This document shows, piece after piece, positions 1 to 6,620 of a stretch of DNA of 8,360 nucleotides (the stretch's first letter is position 1; every line of letters begins with the position of its first letter). The stretch is taken from positions 1 through 8,360 of the forward strand of contig JAJUJY010000174.1 of the NCBI GenBank assembly GCA_029265085.1, written 5' to 3'. A model generated the notes under the pieces. That model did not search any database. It had not been told where the DNA came from and saw only the letters and a list, made by a program, of their open reading frames with translations. A program made the position numbers and the translations under genes. This DNA is from Chloroflexota bacterium. GTDB lineage: Bacteria; Chloroflexota; Anaerolineae; Anaerolineales; Anaerolineaceae.

Positions 1-2354
1 GTTATCAGGCGAGCAACACCGGTAATGTGCCATTAACCAATCTGGTAATAACTGATGATAACGGCACTCCCGGAAATCCCGCCGATGATCTCGCAATCTG
101 CACCATTACAAGCCTGGCCGCGGGACAGGTGCAAACCTGTACGCGGAATTCTTCTGCACCAGTCGGCGCACTGGCAGTCACGGCCTCGCTAACTGCAGCA
201 CCGCCAACCGGAGGAACGATCACCACCAGCGACCCGGTCAACCTGTTTGGCGTGATTCTTGGTTTATCTCTGGATACTGCCGCCAACGGTGCGGATGCGG
301 ACACCGTACCGGGTCCGTATATTCCCGCAGGCAGCCCGGTATCCTGGACCTACACGCTGACCAATAACAGTAATGTGGGGTTAACCTCGGTAGCCGTAAG
401 TGACAGTCAAGGCGTAACCGTCACCTGTCCCAAAAACACCCTGGACATTCTTGAGCAAATGATCTGTACCGCCTCTGGCAGTGCTGCAGCCGGGCAACAT
501 TCCAATACAGGTACAGCCAGCGGCACCCCGCCAGGAGGATTAAACCCCGTCCAGGCCAGCGACCCCAGCCATTATTTTGGCAGCCAGCCCGGATTAAGCC
601 TGGTAAAACGGATAAATAACCAGGACGTCAACGTACCGGATACACTTTATGTCCTTTCCGGCAGCAGCCTGGCGGTGACCTATCAAGTAAGTAATACGGG
701 CAATGTGACTCTCTCCAATCTCCAGGTCAGCGATGACAACGGCACGCCCTCAGACCCGGCAGATGATCTTTCCATTTGCAGCATTACCTCGCTGCAGCCC
801 GCTGCATCCCAAACCTGTTCGATGAATCAAACAGCAGCCAGCGGTTCCTCGGGCAGCACAGGGCAGGTTTCCGGGACACCGCCGGTGGGAAGCGCACTCC
901 AGGCCAGTGACCCGGCATATTATTTTGGCGCGGTTTTATCGCTGGCATTAGAAAAATCCACCAACGGTGAGGATGCAGACGGCGCACCAGGACCGTCTAT
1001 TCTGGCCGGTGATCCTGTCACCTGGACCTACCTCATTACCAATAACAGTAATGTAACCCTCTCGAGCCTTTCCCTGATTGACGACCAGGAAGGCACGGTC
1101 AGCTGCCCACAATCCAGCCTTGCTGCCGGCGGACAAATGACCTGTTTGCTGGATGGTACTGCCAGCGCAGGACAATATACCAACCAAGGCACAATCCAGG
1201 GAACCCCGCCAGGAGGATTAAACCCCGTCCAGGCCAGCGATCTCAGCCATTACCTCGGCTATACCCTTAACCCGGCTCTGGACTTGGAACTGCTGGTCAA
1301 TGGGCAGGACGCCGACACTGCGCCTGGAATGTATATCCTGAGCAGCAGCCCAATCACCTGGACGTACCGTGTCACCAATATTGGCGATGCCCAACTGAAC
1401 AATGTGATCATTCGAGACGACGGCGGAACCCCTTCATACAGCAGTGACGATCTGACCATTTGCACCATCGATACCCTGGAAGTATTGGCTCAGCAAAGCT
1501 GCACACGGAACAGCGCAGCCCTGGAAGGATACCGCCAGTTTATCGCTTCAGCGGAAGGCACAGCTCTAAACCTGGAAACTGTTTCAGACAGCGACCCTGG
1601 CAATTACTTTGGTGCCGCACCAGCACTGACCCTTTCAATCCGCACCAACGATGAACTGGCCGAATCACCCCCTGGCCCGTCCATCCGCTCCGGTGAGATT
1701 GTCCATTGGGCTTACACCGTCACCAATACAGGCAATGTCACCCTCACCAATATCGGTGTGGTGGACGATGCCGGAACCAGCGCCGATCCTTCGGACGATC
1801 AGGCGGTTTGCGTAATTGGCTCGCTGTCTGCTGGCAGTGTTGCCGCCTGCGCTTGGGAGGATACGGCTGGATCAGGACCATACGTCAATCAGGCTCGCGC
1901 CAGTGGATTACCCCCAGGCGGGCTGGCATCTGTGGAAGCCAACGCAGCCAGCCATTACTTTGGAGCGGATTTAACCCTCTCTTTGGCGGTCAGCATCAAT
2001 GATGAGAGCGCAGCCGCATCCCCTGGTCCACTGGTCGGTGCTGGCGAGATCATCCAATGGCGTTATACAGTTACCAACCAGGGAAATGTCACCCTGGAAG
2101 AGATCTCCTTGCGGGATGATAACGGCACATCCTATAACCCGGATGATGATCTGGAGATTTGCACCATTGGCAGTCTGTCTCCTGGACAATCGCAAACCTG
2201 CACGCGCAGCAGTATCGCCAGCCTGGACCTGGTGACCCACCAGACCAACGCTCAAAGCATTTACGGTCCGTATCTGGTGACTGCTCAATCAGATAGTTAC
2301 TACACCGGTGAAAACCGCTTGAAAGCGGTCTTTTTGCCGTTTATCAAGCGGTGA
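1..2354 (+). CDS. Secreted/surface DUF11-type repeat protein, 5' partial
   Basis: The frame is open from the first bases of the window; the residues before the GTG at 27 read YQASNTGN, which continues the repeat pattern, so that GTG is internal and the true start lies upstream. What is visible is one partial and six full beta-sandwich-like domains of 110-118 residues. Each carries a W-x-Y-x-x-T-N core (for example SWTYTLTNNSNV), two cysteines about 12-14 residues apart, and an ending like SHYFG or NYFG. This matches DUF11/CARDB-like repeats of bacterial surface proteins. The paired cysteines could form a disulfide per domain, which fits an extracytoplasmic site (inference). The protein ends in the tail ENRLKAVFLPFIKR, with no transmembrane anchor. 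No catalytic domain is visible, so a structural or adhesive role is likely. A CPBP protease gene follows after 37 nt. The family call is firm; the function is not known. Confidence 0.88.
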   Translation, partial: YQASNTGNVPLTNLVITDDNGTPGNPADDLAICTITSLAAGQVQTCTRNSSAPVGALAVTASLTAAPPTGGTITTSDPVNLFGVILGLSLDTAANGADADTVPGPYIPAGSPVSWTYTLTNNSNVGLTSVAVSDSQGVTVTCPKNTLDILEQMICTASGSAAAGQHSNTGTASGTPPGGLNPVQASDPSHYFGSQPGLSLVKRINNQDVNVPDTLYVLSGSSLAVTYQVSNTGNVTLSNLQVSDDNGTPSDPADDLSICSITSLQPAASQTCSMNQTAASGSSGSTGQVSGTPPVGSALQASDPAYYFGAVLSLALEKSTNGEDADGAPGPSILAGDPVTWTYLITNNSNVTLSSLSLIDDQEGTVSCPQSSLAAGGQMTCLLDGTASAGQYTNQGTIQGTPPGGLNPVQASDLSHYLGYTLNPALDLELLVNGQDADTAPGMYILSSSPITWTYRVTNIGDAQLNNVIIRDDGGTPSYSSDDLTICTIDTLEVLAQQSCTRNSAALEGYRQFIASAEGTALNLETVSDSDPGNYFGAAPALTLSIRTNDELAESPPGPSIRSGEIVHWAYTVTNTGNVTLTNIGVVDDAGTSADPSDDQAVCVIGSLSAGSVAACAWEDTAGSGPYVNQARASGLPPGGLASVEANAASHYFGADLTLSLAVSINDESAAASPGPLVGAGEIIQWRYTVTNQGNVTLEEISLRDDNGTSYNPDDDLEICTIGSLSPGQSQTCTRSSIASLDLVTHQTNAQSIYGPYLVTAQSDSYYTGENRLKAVFLPFIKR
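525..562 (+). repeat. 38-nt exact direct repeat, copy 1
   Basis: Positions 525-562 are identical to 1203-1240. They encode TPPGGLNPVQASD near the end of two short-type domains. The offset is 678 nt, which is exactly two domains (110 + 116 residues). This indicates that the array grew, at least partly, by duplication of a two-domain block, or that gene conversion has kept this patch identical. Confidence 0.9.
1203..1240 (+). repeat. 38-nt exact direct repeat, copy 2
   Basis: Second copy of the match at 525-562, in the same reading frame and at the equivalent place of the domain. A shorter 17-nt match (360-376 and 1038-1054, encoding the TNNSNV core) has the same 678-nt offset, so the two matches belong to one duplication. 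Confidence 0.9.
2314..2335 (+). terminator. Terminator-like hairpin inside the end of the repeat-protein gene
   Basis: ACCGCT (2314-2319) pairs with AGCGGT (2324-2329) around a TGAA loop, followed by CTTTTT at 2330-2335. This has the form of an intrinsic terminator but lies 17 nt before the stop codon, within the codons of the C-terminal tail. A second AAGCGGT at 2346-2352 overlaps the stop codon and could pair with the same left arm. The six-pair stem is short, so it may be chance; its activity is unknown. Confidence 0.4.
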
Positions 2355-2380
2355 GGTAAATTTGATCCGTTTTAAAAATC

Positions 2381-2385
2381 AGGAG
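2381..2385 (+). promoter_or_regulatory. Ribosome binding site that fixes the protease start
   Basis: AGGAG sits 6 nt before ATG 2392. It supports that ATG as the real start and therefore supports the frameshift reading of the downstream gene, since the GTG at 2664 has no comparable site before it. Confidence 0.6.
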
Positions 2386-2391
2386 AAAGTG

Positions 2392-3119
2392 ATGAACTCT
2401 TTACCACCTCTTGAAAAACAATCCTGGCAAAGCCACAGATTCTGGCTGTTGCTATCATTTATGGTCCACTCTATGTCTTAGCCCTCTGGTTCCAGCTGAA
2501 CCGGCAATCACCTACCCTTCGGGAATTATTTCTCTATCCACTACTTCTTGGCGGCAGCGCTGTATTCTTTATCTTAATTATCTACCGGTTTGTCCTCAGG
2601 GAGAGAATTGCATCTTTAAATCTAAAATCAGGTAGATGGTATATCGATATACTTGCTGGTGTCGTGTTAGCAGCACTATTCCTTGGTTTACTCGTACTCC
2701 AACAGATTATCCAATCTAGATGGATGCCGCAAACGCAAGGTCCGCCTCCTCAGGAAATCATAACTCTCTTTCGCGGTATAGCAAACAATCCACTCTTGAT
2801 CGCATTATGGCTCGGTCCTGTAGCCTGGTTGGGTGTGGCAGCATTTGAAGAATTATCGCGTGTATTCATGCTAAACCGCCTCTGGTTAATTTGGCCTCAA
2901 ACATCCATTCGCTGGATCGTTTTAGCGCTTTCTGCCTGTCTATTTGGATTAATCCATCTCTACCAAGGCCCGATTAATATGGCTGCTATTGCCCTGCAGG
3001 GTTTGCTGTATGGATGGTTTTACATGCGCTTTGGCCGTGTTTGGCCAATGATTATTGGCCATGCACTCTATGATTCACTCCAAGTCATCCAAGTCATAAC
3101 TGCCTTTCGCGGATCATGA
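2392..3119 (+). CDS. CPBP family intramembrane metalloprotease, frameshifted near its start
   Basis: The three CPBP (Abi/CAAX-like, PF02517) motifs are intact: EELSR at 2847-2861, FGLIH with the histidine at 2955-2957, and GHALYD at 3057-3074. These supply the glutamate and histidine residues of the active site. About seven hydrophobic segments are visible, as expected for a membrane protease. The best start is ATG 2392, with AGGAG at 2381-2385, but that frame stops at 2479. The protease frame is open from 2415 with no ATG, GTG or TTG until GTG 2664, which would discard three helices. Adding one base to the A-run 2414-2418 joins the frames as MNSLPPLEKTILAKPQ and gives about 242 residues, a normal length for the family. 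It is therefore either a pseudogene, a sequencing or assembly error, or programmed slippage. A shorter call of 2664-3119 is possible. The gene looks more AT-rich than its upstream neighbour. Confidence 0.8.
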
Positions 3120-3200
3120 TATATCAATGATAAAGTAATCACGAAAGCCCCAAATGGACGAAGCGGTAAAAATGAAGGTGGATTTTCGCCCCCCGGGTCA

Positions 3201-3229
3201 TTGAATGGTTGAAACCTCCCCGTTAGCAT
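3201..3229 (+). promoter_or_regulatory. Weak sigma70-like promoter candidate before the VOC gene
   Basis: TTGAAT (3201-3206), a 17-nt spacer and TAGCAT (3224-3229) match the -35/-10 consensus at four of six positions each. The next start codon, at 3258, lies 28 nt downstream. The match is modest and could be chance in a 138-nt gap. Confidence 0.3.
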
Positions 3230-3257
3230 AACAAAAGTTGAATCGAAACAGGAGCCT

Positions 3258-3698
3258 ATGTTCGAATATATCCATCATATTGCCTATGTTGTCCGGGATA
3301 TGAATGATGCGATACGCATCTTCCAGGACACCTTTGAACTCGAGCTGAGCGACCGCCGTATGATTGGCGGTGAAAACAGCGTTGAAATGGCTGCTTTTCG
3401 CTGCGGCCCTACCCTCATTGAAGTGCTGTGCCCAATCAAACATCCAGCACTGCTGCAATTTTTAGAAGAACACGGACCCGGTCTTCACCATGTTGGCTTT
3501 GCTGTGAAGGACCTGTCAAATCGAGTGGATGAATTCAGTGCAAAAGGCGTGTTTCTCAATGGTCTCTTTCTGGCAGGAACTGGCTGGAAAATCGCCTATT
3601 TCGATTTTGAAAAGAGCGATCTAGACCTGCTCATGAGCTGTTATCACGGCGACCATCTTGCAGAAGCCGATTTGCCGGAAGATAGCCTGGCCGGATAA
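3258..3698 (+). CDS. VOC family protein, methylmalonyl-CoA epimerase/glyoxalase-like
   Basis: A 146-residue protein with two beta-alpha-beta-beta-beta halves typical of the vicinal oxygen chelate superfamily. The first half starts IHHIAYVV (metal ligand probably H7) and ends TLIEVLCP (E55). The second half starts GLHHVGFAV (H78) and ends SDLDLLMS. The spacing and the LHHVGFAV strand resemble methylmalonyl-CoA epimerase, which uses a H/E/H/E metal site. Here the last ligand position appears to be Asp (D123) and not Glu, judged by eye. It is a cytoplasmic, probably dimeric metalloenzyme. The substrate cannot be told: no mutase or carboxylase gene is nearby, so a generic VOC call is safer than epimerase. 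ATG 3258 is preceded by AGGAG at 3250-3254. The stop codon lies within an inverted repeat. Confidence 0.85.
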   Translation: MFEYIHHIAYVVRDMNDAIRIFQDTFELELSDRRMIGGENSVEMAAFRCGPTLIEVLCPIKHPALLQFLEEHGPGLHHVGFAVKDLSNRVDEFSAKGVFLNGLFLAGTGWKIAYFDFEKSDLDLLMSCYHGDHLAEADLPEDSLAG

Positions 3699-3709
3699 AC
3701 TTATCCGGC
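3690..3709. other. Inverted repeat spanning the VOC stop codon
   Basis: GCCGGATA (3690-3697) is followed by AACT and then TATCCGGC (3702-3709), a perfect 8-bp stem with a 4-nt loop that includes the TAA stop at 3696-3698. No T-run follows, so it is not a standard intrinsic terminator on the plus strand. It could stabilise the mRNA 3' end or be a protein-binding palindrome. Confidence 0.45.
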
Positions 3710-3762
3710 AGTGACCCCAGCAGATGCTTGATCGAACTGTTCAAACAGGCCAGTACAAACGT

Positions 3763-3771
3763 TGCTATAAT
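3763..3771 (+). promoter_or_regulatory. Extended -10 promoter candidate (TGCTATAAT)
   Basis: A consensus TATAAT at 3766-3771 is preceded by TG one base upstream, a perfect extended -10 element. No good -35 is found at 16-18 nt, which extended -10 promoters often do without. It would start transcription near 3778 and give a leader of about 130 nt before ATG 3906. The gap 3699-3905 otherwise shows only the hairpin described separately. Confidence 0.5.
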
Positions 3772-3905
3772 GATAGAAACCAATTTTTGAACCGCTGATT
3801 CCGCGCCTAAAACGGGAAAACGGAAATCTTGCGCTCCCCGGATTCCCTGTTCACCGCCTGGACCGCCACCCCATTCAATCTCACTGATCAACCCAGGAAA
3901 TTCCC

Positions 3906-4529
3906 ATGATTAATTCAACATCCAGTCCTGCATTAGAAAAATTCCTCAAAAGCATGAATATCGGATTCATCGAATGGCATGATGGGATCGGTTACGACTT
4001 AACCACACTCAAAGAACTGCGCGGTGATGAATTAACCCAAATCGAAACCTTATTGATCGCCAGGAAAGACGCGGATTGGCGCGATGTGGAAGCCCTGGCT
4101 GTATTAAATACACCACGATCCATCCAGGCTTTAAAAGAATGCCTGGACAGTCGTAATGTAGATGCCAAGTTGTTTGCGGTCCGGTTTTTGAAGGAAATGG
4201 AGGTGGAAGATCGGGTTACTGAAATCGTTGTGCGCACCTTGCCGGAAACGAAAATTGGCCAGGGTCTCACCTTTGCCCTCGCTTTAGCCAAAGACTACCC
4301 CAGCGATGCAATCCGAAGAAAAATCCTCTGGTGCTGTCTCAACGGAAATGACGATATTCGCATTCACTGCGCAGCCATGTCTTTATACCTCTACGGCAAA
4401 GCTGCTTCTGATTTTGACCAGAACCAAACCATCGTGTTCCGGTTTGGTGAGAAGAACCTGAAGAAAAGACGAGAAGCGTTTGTTGAATTGTGCCAGATCA
4501 TTGGGGTGAATCCGTCAATCATTGCTTGA
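3906..4529 (+). CDS. HEAT-repeat-like helical protein of unknown function
   Basis: A 207-residue soluble, helix-rich protein without signal peptide or membrane segment. The N-terminal part has the conserved-looking stretch EWHDGIGYDL (23-32) and then RGDELTQIETLLIAR, followed by DWRDVEALAVLNTPRSIQAL (57-76). That last stretch and residues 80-163 form paired amphipathic helices like HEAT repeats. The C-terminal part reads HCAAMSLYLYGKA (154-166) and then FDxxxTIVFRF (170-180). I recall similar proteins of about 200 residues, annotated as HEAT repeat proteins, in diverse bacteria; their function is not established. HEAT folds usually mediate binding to protein or nucleic acid. ATG 3906 has AGGA at 3895-3898, and an extended -10 promoter lies about 135 nt upstream. 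The next gene starts 81 nt after the stop in the same direction. Confidence 0.75.
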   Translation: MINSTSSPALEKFLKSMNIGFIEWHDGIGYDLTTLKELRGDELTQIETLLIARKDADWRDVEALAVLNTPRSIQALKECLDSRNVDAKLFAVRFLKEMEVEDRVTEIVVRTLPETKIGQGLTFALALAKDYPSDAIRRKILWCCLNGNDDIRIHCAAMSLYLYGKAASDFDQNQTIVFRFGEKNLKKRREAFVELCQIIGVNPSIIA

Positions 4530-4610
4530 AACACGCAGGCTGGCGGCTGATCACTGTTTCCTTGCCGGTCCTATCACCTGCATGCCTGTTCAGGAATTAA
4601 AGGTTTTCCC

Positions 4611-5459
4611 ATGAAATTGCTTGAAAACGCGCGAATACCCAAACAACCATATCCCGAACTGCGCGAGGTGTTGATCCTGTTTGTGGAAGATGTGGCTGCA
4701 TGCCTGGGTGAAAACCTGGTGGGCATCTACTTGATCGGCTCGATTGCCACCGGTGACTTTGATGCGGACAGCGACATCGATTTCCTGGTGGTGACCCGCG
4801 CCGAACCAACCGAATCAGAGATGAAAGCGCTGCAAGAAATCCAGGTCAAAATCTTTGCCAGGGATTGTTACCCCGCAAGGCACCTCGAAGGGTCATATAT
4901 CAGCATCCACGACCTCAATGATTGGTCTGGGATTGGGATAAAAGAGCTGTATTATTTCGATAACGGCAGCACAATCTACGAAAAAAACACCCACGACAAC
5001 CGCTGGCACGTCCGCTGGGTTCTCCGAGAACGCGGGATAACCCTGGTTGGTCCAGAACCCAACACGTTTGTCGAGCCTGTTCTCTTGCATGAAATGCTTA
5101 ATGAAATCAGAGCGAGCATGCGCCAGGAAGCGCAGGTGTTTCAAGAGAAAATCAACCAGCCGCTCAGTTTTTGGAACTCCCGGTTTGGCCAGTCTTTCTT
5201 TGTCTTGCTGTTCTGCCGCATGCTGCACACCCTCCATACCGGAACAATCCAATCGAAAAAAGCCGGTGCGCAGTGGGCCAGGCAGATGGTCAAGCCGGAA
5301 TGGATCCCATTAATTGACCACGCCTGGGAAGAGCGCGGGGGAGTCCGGTTTGGCGTGAAAATTGGCCAGCCAGCAGACCCCCACCGCCTTGCACAGACCC
5401 TGGACTTCATAAACTATGCAGTCTCGCAAATGGACACAATCGAACTTCAGGCAGAATAA
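4611..5459 (+). CDS. AadA-like nucleotidyltransferase (aminoglycoside adenylyltransferase family)
   Basis: A 282-residue protein with a pol-beta-type nucleotidyltransferase N-terminus: LIGSIATGDF (41-50) and SDIDFLVV (54-61). This gives the GS motif and the DxD metal-binding pair D55/D57. E93 in LEGSYI is a candidate third acidic residue. The C-terminal half is helical and contains FCRMLHTLHTGTIQSKKAGA (201-220), then WA, resembling the C-terminal (DUF4111-type) domain of ANT(3'')/AadA enzymes, where a matching CR-LxTxxTGxxxSK stretch occurs. The family transfers AMP from ATP to a hydroxyl of streptomycin-type drugs or other small molecules. This member is distant from clinical aadA and its substrate cannot be predicted; resistance is possible but unproven. 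ATG 4611 has AAAGG at 4599-4603. A membrane-protein gene follows after 31 nt, so cotranscription is likely. Confidence 0.85.
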   Translation: MKLLENARIPKQPYPELREVLILFVEDVAACLGENLVGIYLIGSIATGDFDADSDIDFLVVTRAEPTESEMKALQEIQVKIFARDCYPARHLEGSYISIHDLNDWSGIGIKELYYFDNGSTIYEKNTHDNRWHVRWVLRERGITLVGPEPNTFVEPVLLHEMLNEIRASMRQEAQVFQEKINQPLSFWNSRFGQSFFVLLFCRMLHTLHTGTIQSKKAGAQWARQMVKPEWIPLIDHAWEERGGVRFGVKIGQPADPHRLAQTLDFINYAVSQMDTIELQAE

Positions 5460-5490
5460 GCAAGAGCATCATCATAAGAAAGGGGTGAAT

Positions 5491-5937
5491 ATGGCCATTT
5501 TAAAGAATATGGATAACCTTGAAAAACTGTTTGTTATTTGGGCGTTCCTGTTCCAAATCATCCTCATCATCCACTTTGCCCTGCGGAAACCCTTCTTCGA
5601 AAGCTACACCATCAAATTTGGATGGATTGTTTATGCGCTTTGCATCCCGGCGGCCGTGATCAGCATTATTCTTCTACGAGGTGGAAAAAGCTGGTCATTC
5701 TGGTTGGCAGGTTTTCTCTTTGTTCTGTTTGCCGCCTTTGGTTTTTGGGTGGATTATGTCCAGCAAATTCCCTGGCGAAACCCGCTGCAATTGAGGATCA
5801 TGTTCCCTTATGTTTTCCTTTATCTAGCAACCGTCATGTTTTATTGGTGGCCGGTTGGGTATTTGAGCCGCCCATTGTGGATTGTTTATGCAATACTGTT
5901 TATCATCGCGACCGTCCTGAACATCACCTCGCACTAG
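5491..5937 (+). CDS. Small integral membrane protein, about five helices, unknown function
   Basis: A 148-residue protein dominated by hydrophobic segments at about 13-31, 43-62, 68-88, 102-122 and 127-145, with short charged loops (LRKPFFESY, RGGKSW, QQIPWRNPLQLR). It resembles no family I can name with confidence. The start ATG 5491 is chosen because AAGGGG lies at 5479-5484. An in-frame ATG at 5416 would add 25 polar residues that overlap the end of the nucleotidyltransferase gene and lacks such a site. The short gap on the upstream side and the same direction suggest one transcript with the nucleotidyltransferase. No metal-binding or catalytic signature is visible. It may be a minor component of the inner membrane; any link to its neighbours is inference. 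Confidence 0.7.
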   Translation: MAILKNMDNLEKLFVIWAFLFQIILIIHFALRKPFFESYTIKFGWIVYALCIPAAVISIILLRGGKSWSFWLAGFLFVLFAAFGFWVDYVQQIPWRNPLQLRIMFPYVFLYLATVMFYWWPVGYLSRPLWIVYAILFIIATVLNITSH

Positions 5938-6009
5938 TCAGCCACAATCCAACCTGCCATCCCAATGCCTTGGCTGAGAATACTCTAAAATCATAAAAAA
6001 GGAGCCAAA

Positions 6010-6525
6010 ATGCCCTCAATACAGGAAGATATGGAAGAATTACAAAGGCAGCTTCGCAAGGGATCGATCCAGAAGGCATACAAGGCATTAATCGCTTATA
6101 TGCAGGGATTGCGGACCCATTTTGCCAATACGGCCGGGGAACAGGCGGTGTCTGGTCTGTATCAGGGCTACCTGGACATGACCTATTTTGCCATCTTTCC
6201 GCCTGCTTTAAAAGCACGTGATTTGAAAATTGCGATCGTCTTCAATTACGATGTCTTCCGTTTTGAAGCCTGGCTGGCAGCTCGCAACCGGAAGGTGCAA
6301 CGGCAGGTTTGGGAGCTTTTTAAAGACCGCTCGGGGTCGAATCATCGGGTTGTCACCCCGGCAAGCGGAATTGATTCGATTGTGGAGTGCGACCTTGCCA
6401 CAGACTTTGACCTGAACGCCCCGGACGCCTTGACAGAAATTATCGAAACAAAAACCGCTGCGTTCATCACTGAGATTGAGCGATTCTTAACAACCCTTGA
6501 TGTCCCGGCCAAAGACGTGCCCTGA
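6010..6525 (+). CDS. DUF7000-like conserved protein
   Basis: A 171-residue soluble protein. Its N-terminus is a helical region (LQRQLRKGSIQKAYKALIAY, 11-30). A conserved-looking block GLYQGYLDMTYF (49-60) follows, then LKIAIVFNYDVFRFEAWL (72-89) and ARNRKVQ (91-97), and a C-terminal stretch VECDLATDFDLNAPDALTEI (125-144). This order matches my recollection of the DUF7000 family, found in Firmicutes and other bacteria, of unknown function. The domain name is from memory and less certain than the statement that the protein is conserved. ATG 6010 has a strong AGGAG-type site at 6000-6004. The gap to the membrane-protein gene is 72 nt with no clear promoter or terminator. A strong terminator about 95 nt after the stop ends the transcript. 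Confidence 0.7.
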   Translation: MPSIQEDMEELQRQLRKGSIQKAYKALIAYMQGLRTHFANTAGEQAVSGLYQGYLDMTYFAIFPPALKARDLKIAIVFNYDVFRFEAWLAARNRKVQRQVWELFKDRSGSNHRVVTPASGIDSIVECDLATDFDLNAPDALTEIIETKTAAFITEIERFLTTLDVPAKDVP

Positions 6526-6613
6526 CCACCGCACAGCCTCCGCCATTCTGGAAAATGAAGGCGGCAAACTCATCTACACCGCCTGGGTCAGCGGACAGCC
6601 AGCGGCCGGATAA
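6500..6613 (+). other. Short open frame, possible remnant of a coding end
   Basis: From ATG 6500 a 37-codon frame overlaps the end of the DUF7000-like gene in another frame and continues beyond it as SAILENEGGKLIYTAWVSGQP, then AAG and a stop at 6611-6613. The part after 6525 reads like ordinary protein sequence, but there is no ribosome binding site. It could be the truncated end of a lost gene or of a longer version of the neighbour. It is short enough to be chance. Confidence 0.25.
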
Positions 6614-6620
6614 AAAGCAA

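Larger units (their letters stand above)
252..2309 (+). repeat. Six full DUF11-like domains in tandem (coding repeats)
   Basis: Unit boundaries, set at the conserved [HYN]YxG ending, are 252-581, 582-929, 930-1259, 1260-1613, 1614-1964 and 1965-2309; a partial unit occupies 1-251. Units at 252 and 930 are both exactly 110 residues and belong to a short type with TNNSNV and a CP dipeptide. The other four are 115-118 residues, and three of them share an acidic loop of the form DDNGTxxxPxDD before the first cysteine. The repeats have mostly diverged at the nucleotide level, except for a 38-nt exact match between the two short units. Confidence 0.85.

Noticed and set aside
27..29. GTG at 27 as the start of the repeat protein
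   Set aside because: The preceding in-frame residues YQASNTGN continue the repeat motif, so the gene starts upstream of the window.
2411..2635. 74-residue frame from TTG 2411
   Set aside because: It overlaps the CPBP reading frame, has no family resemblance and no ribosome binding site; it is a shadow of the frameshifted gene.
3631..3891. 86-residue minus-strand frame across the gap after the VOC gene
   Set aside because: It overlaps the VOC end, has low-complexity composition and no start signal; the region holds a plus-strand promoter instead.
5416..5490. Upstream ATG 5416 for the membrane protein
   Set aside because: It overlaps the nucleotidyltransferase gene and adds polar residues; ATG 5491 has a strong ribosome binding site.
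5938..5977. Inverted repeat TCAGCCA / TGGCTGA after the membrane-protein gene
   Set aside because: Seven pairs with a loop of 26 nt and no T-run; too weak for a terminator call.
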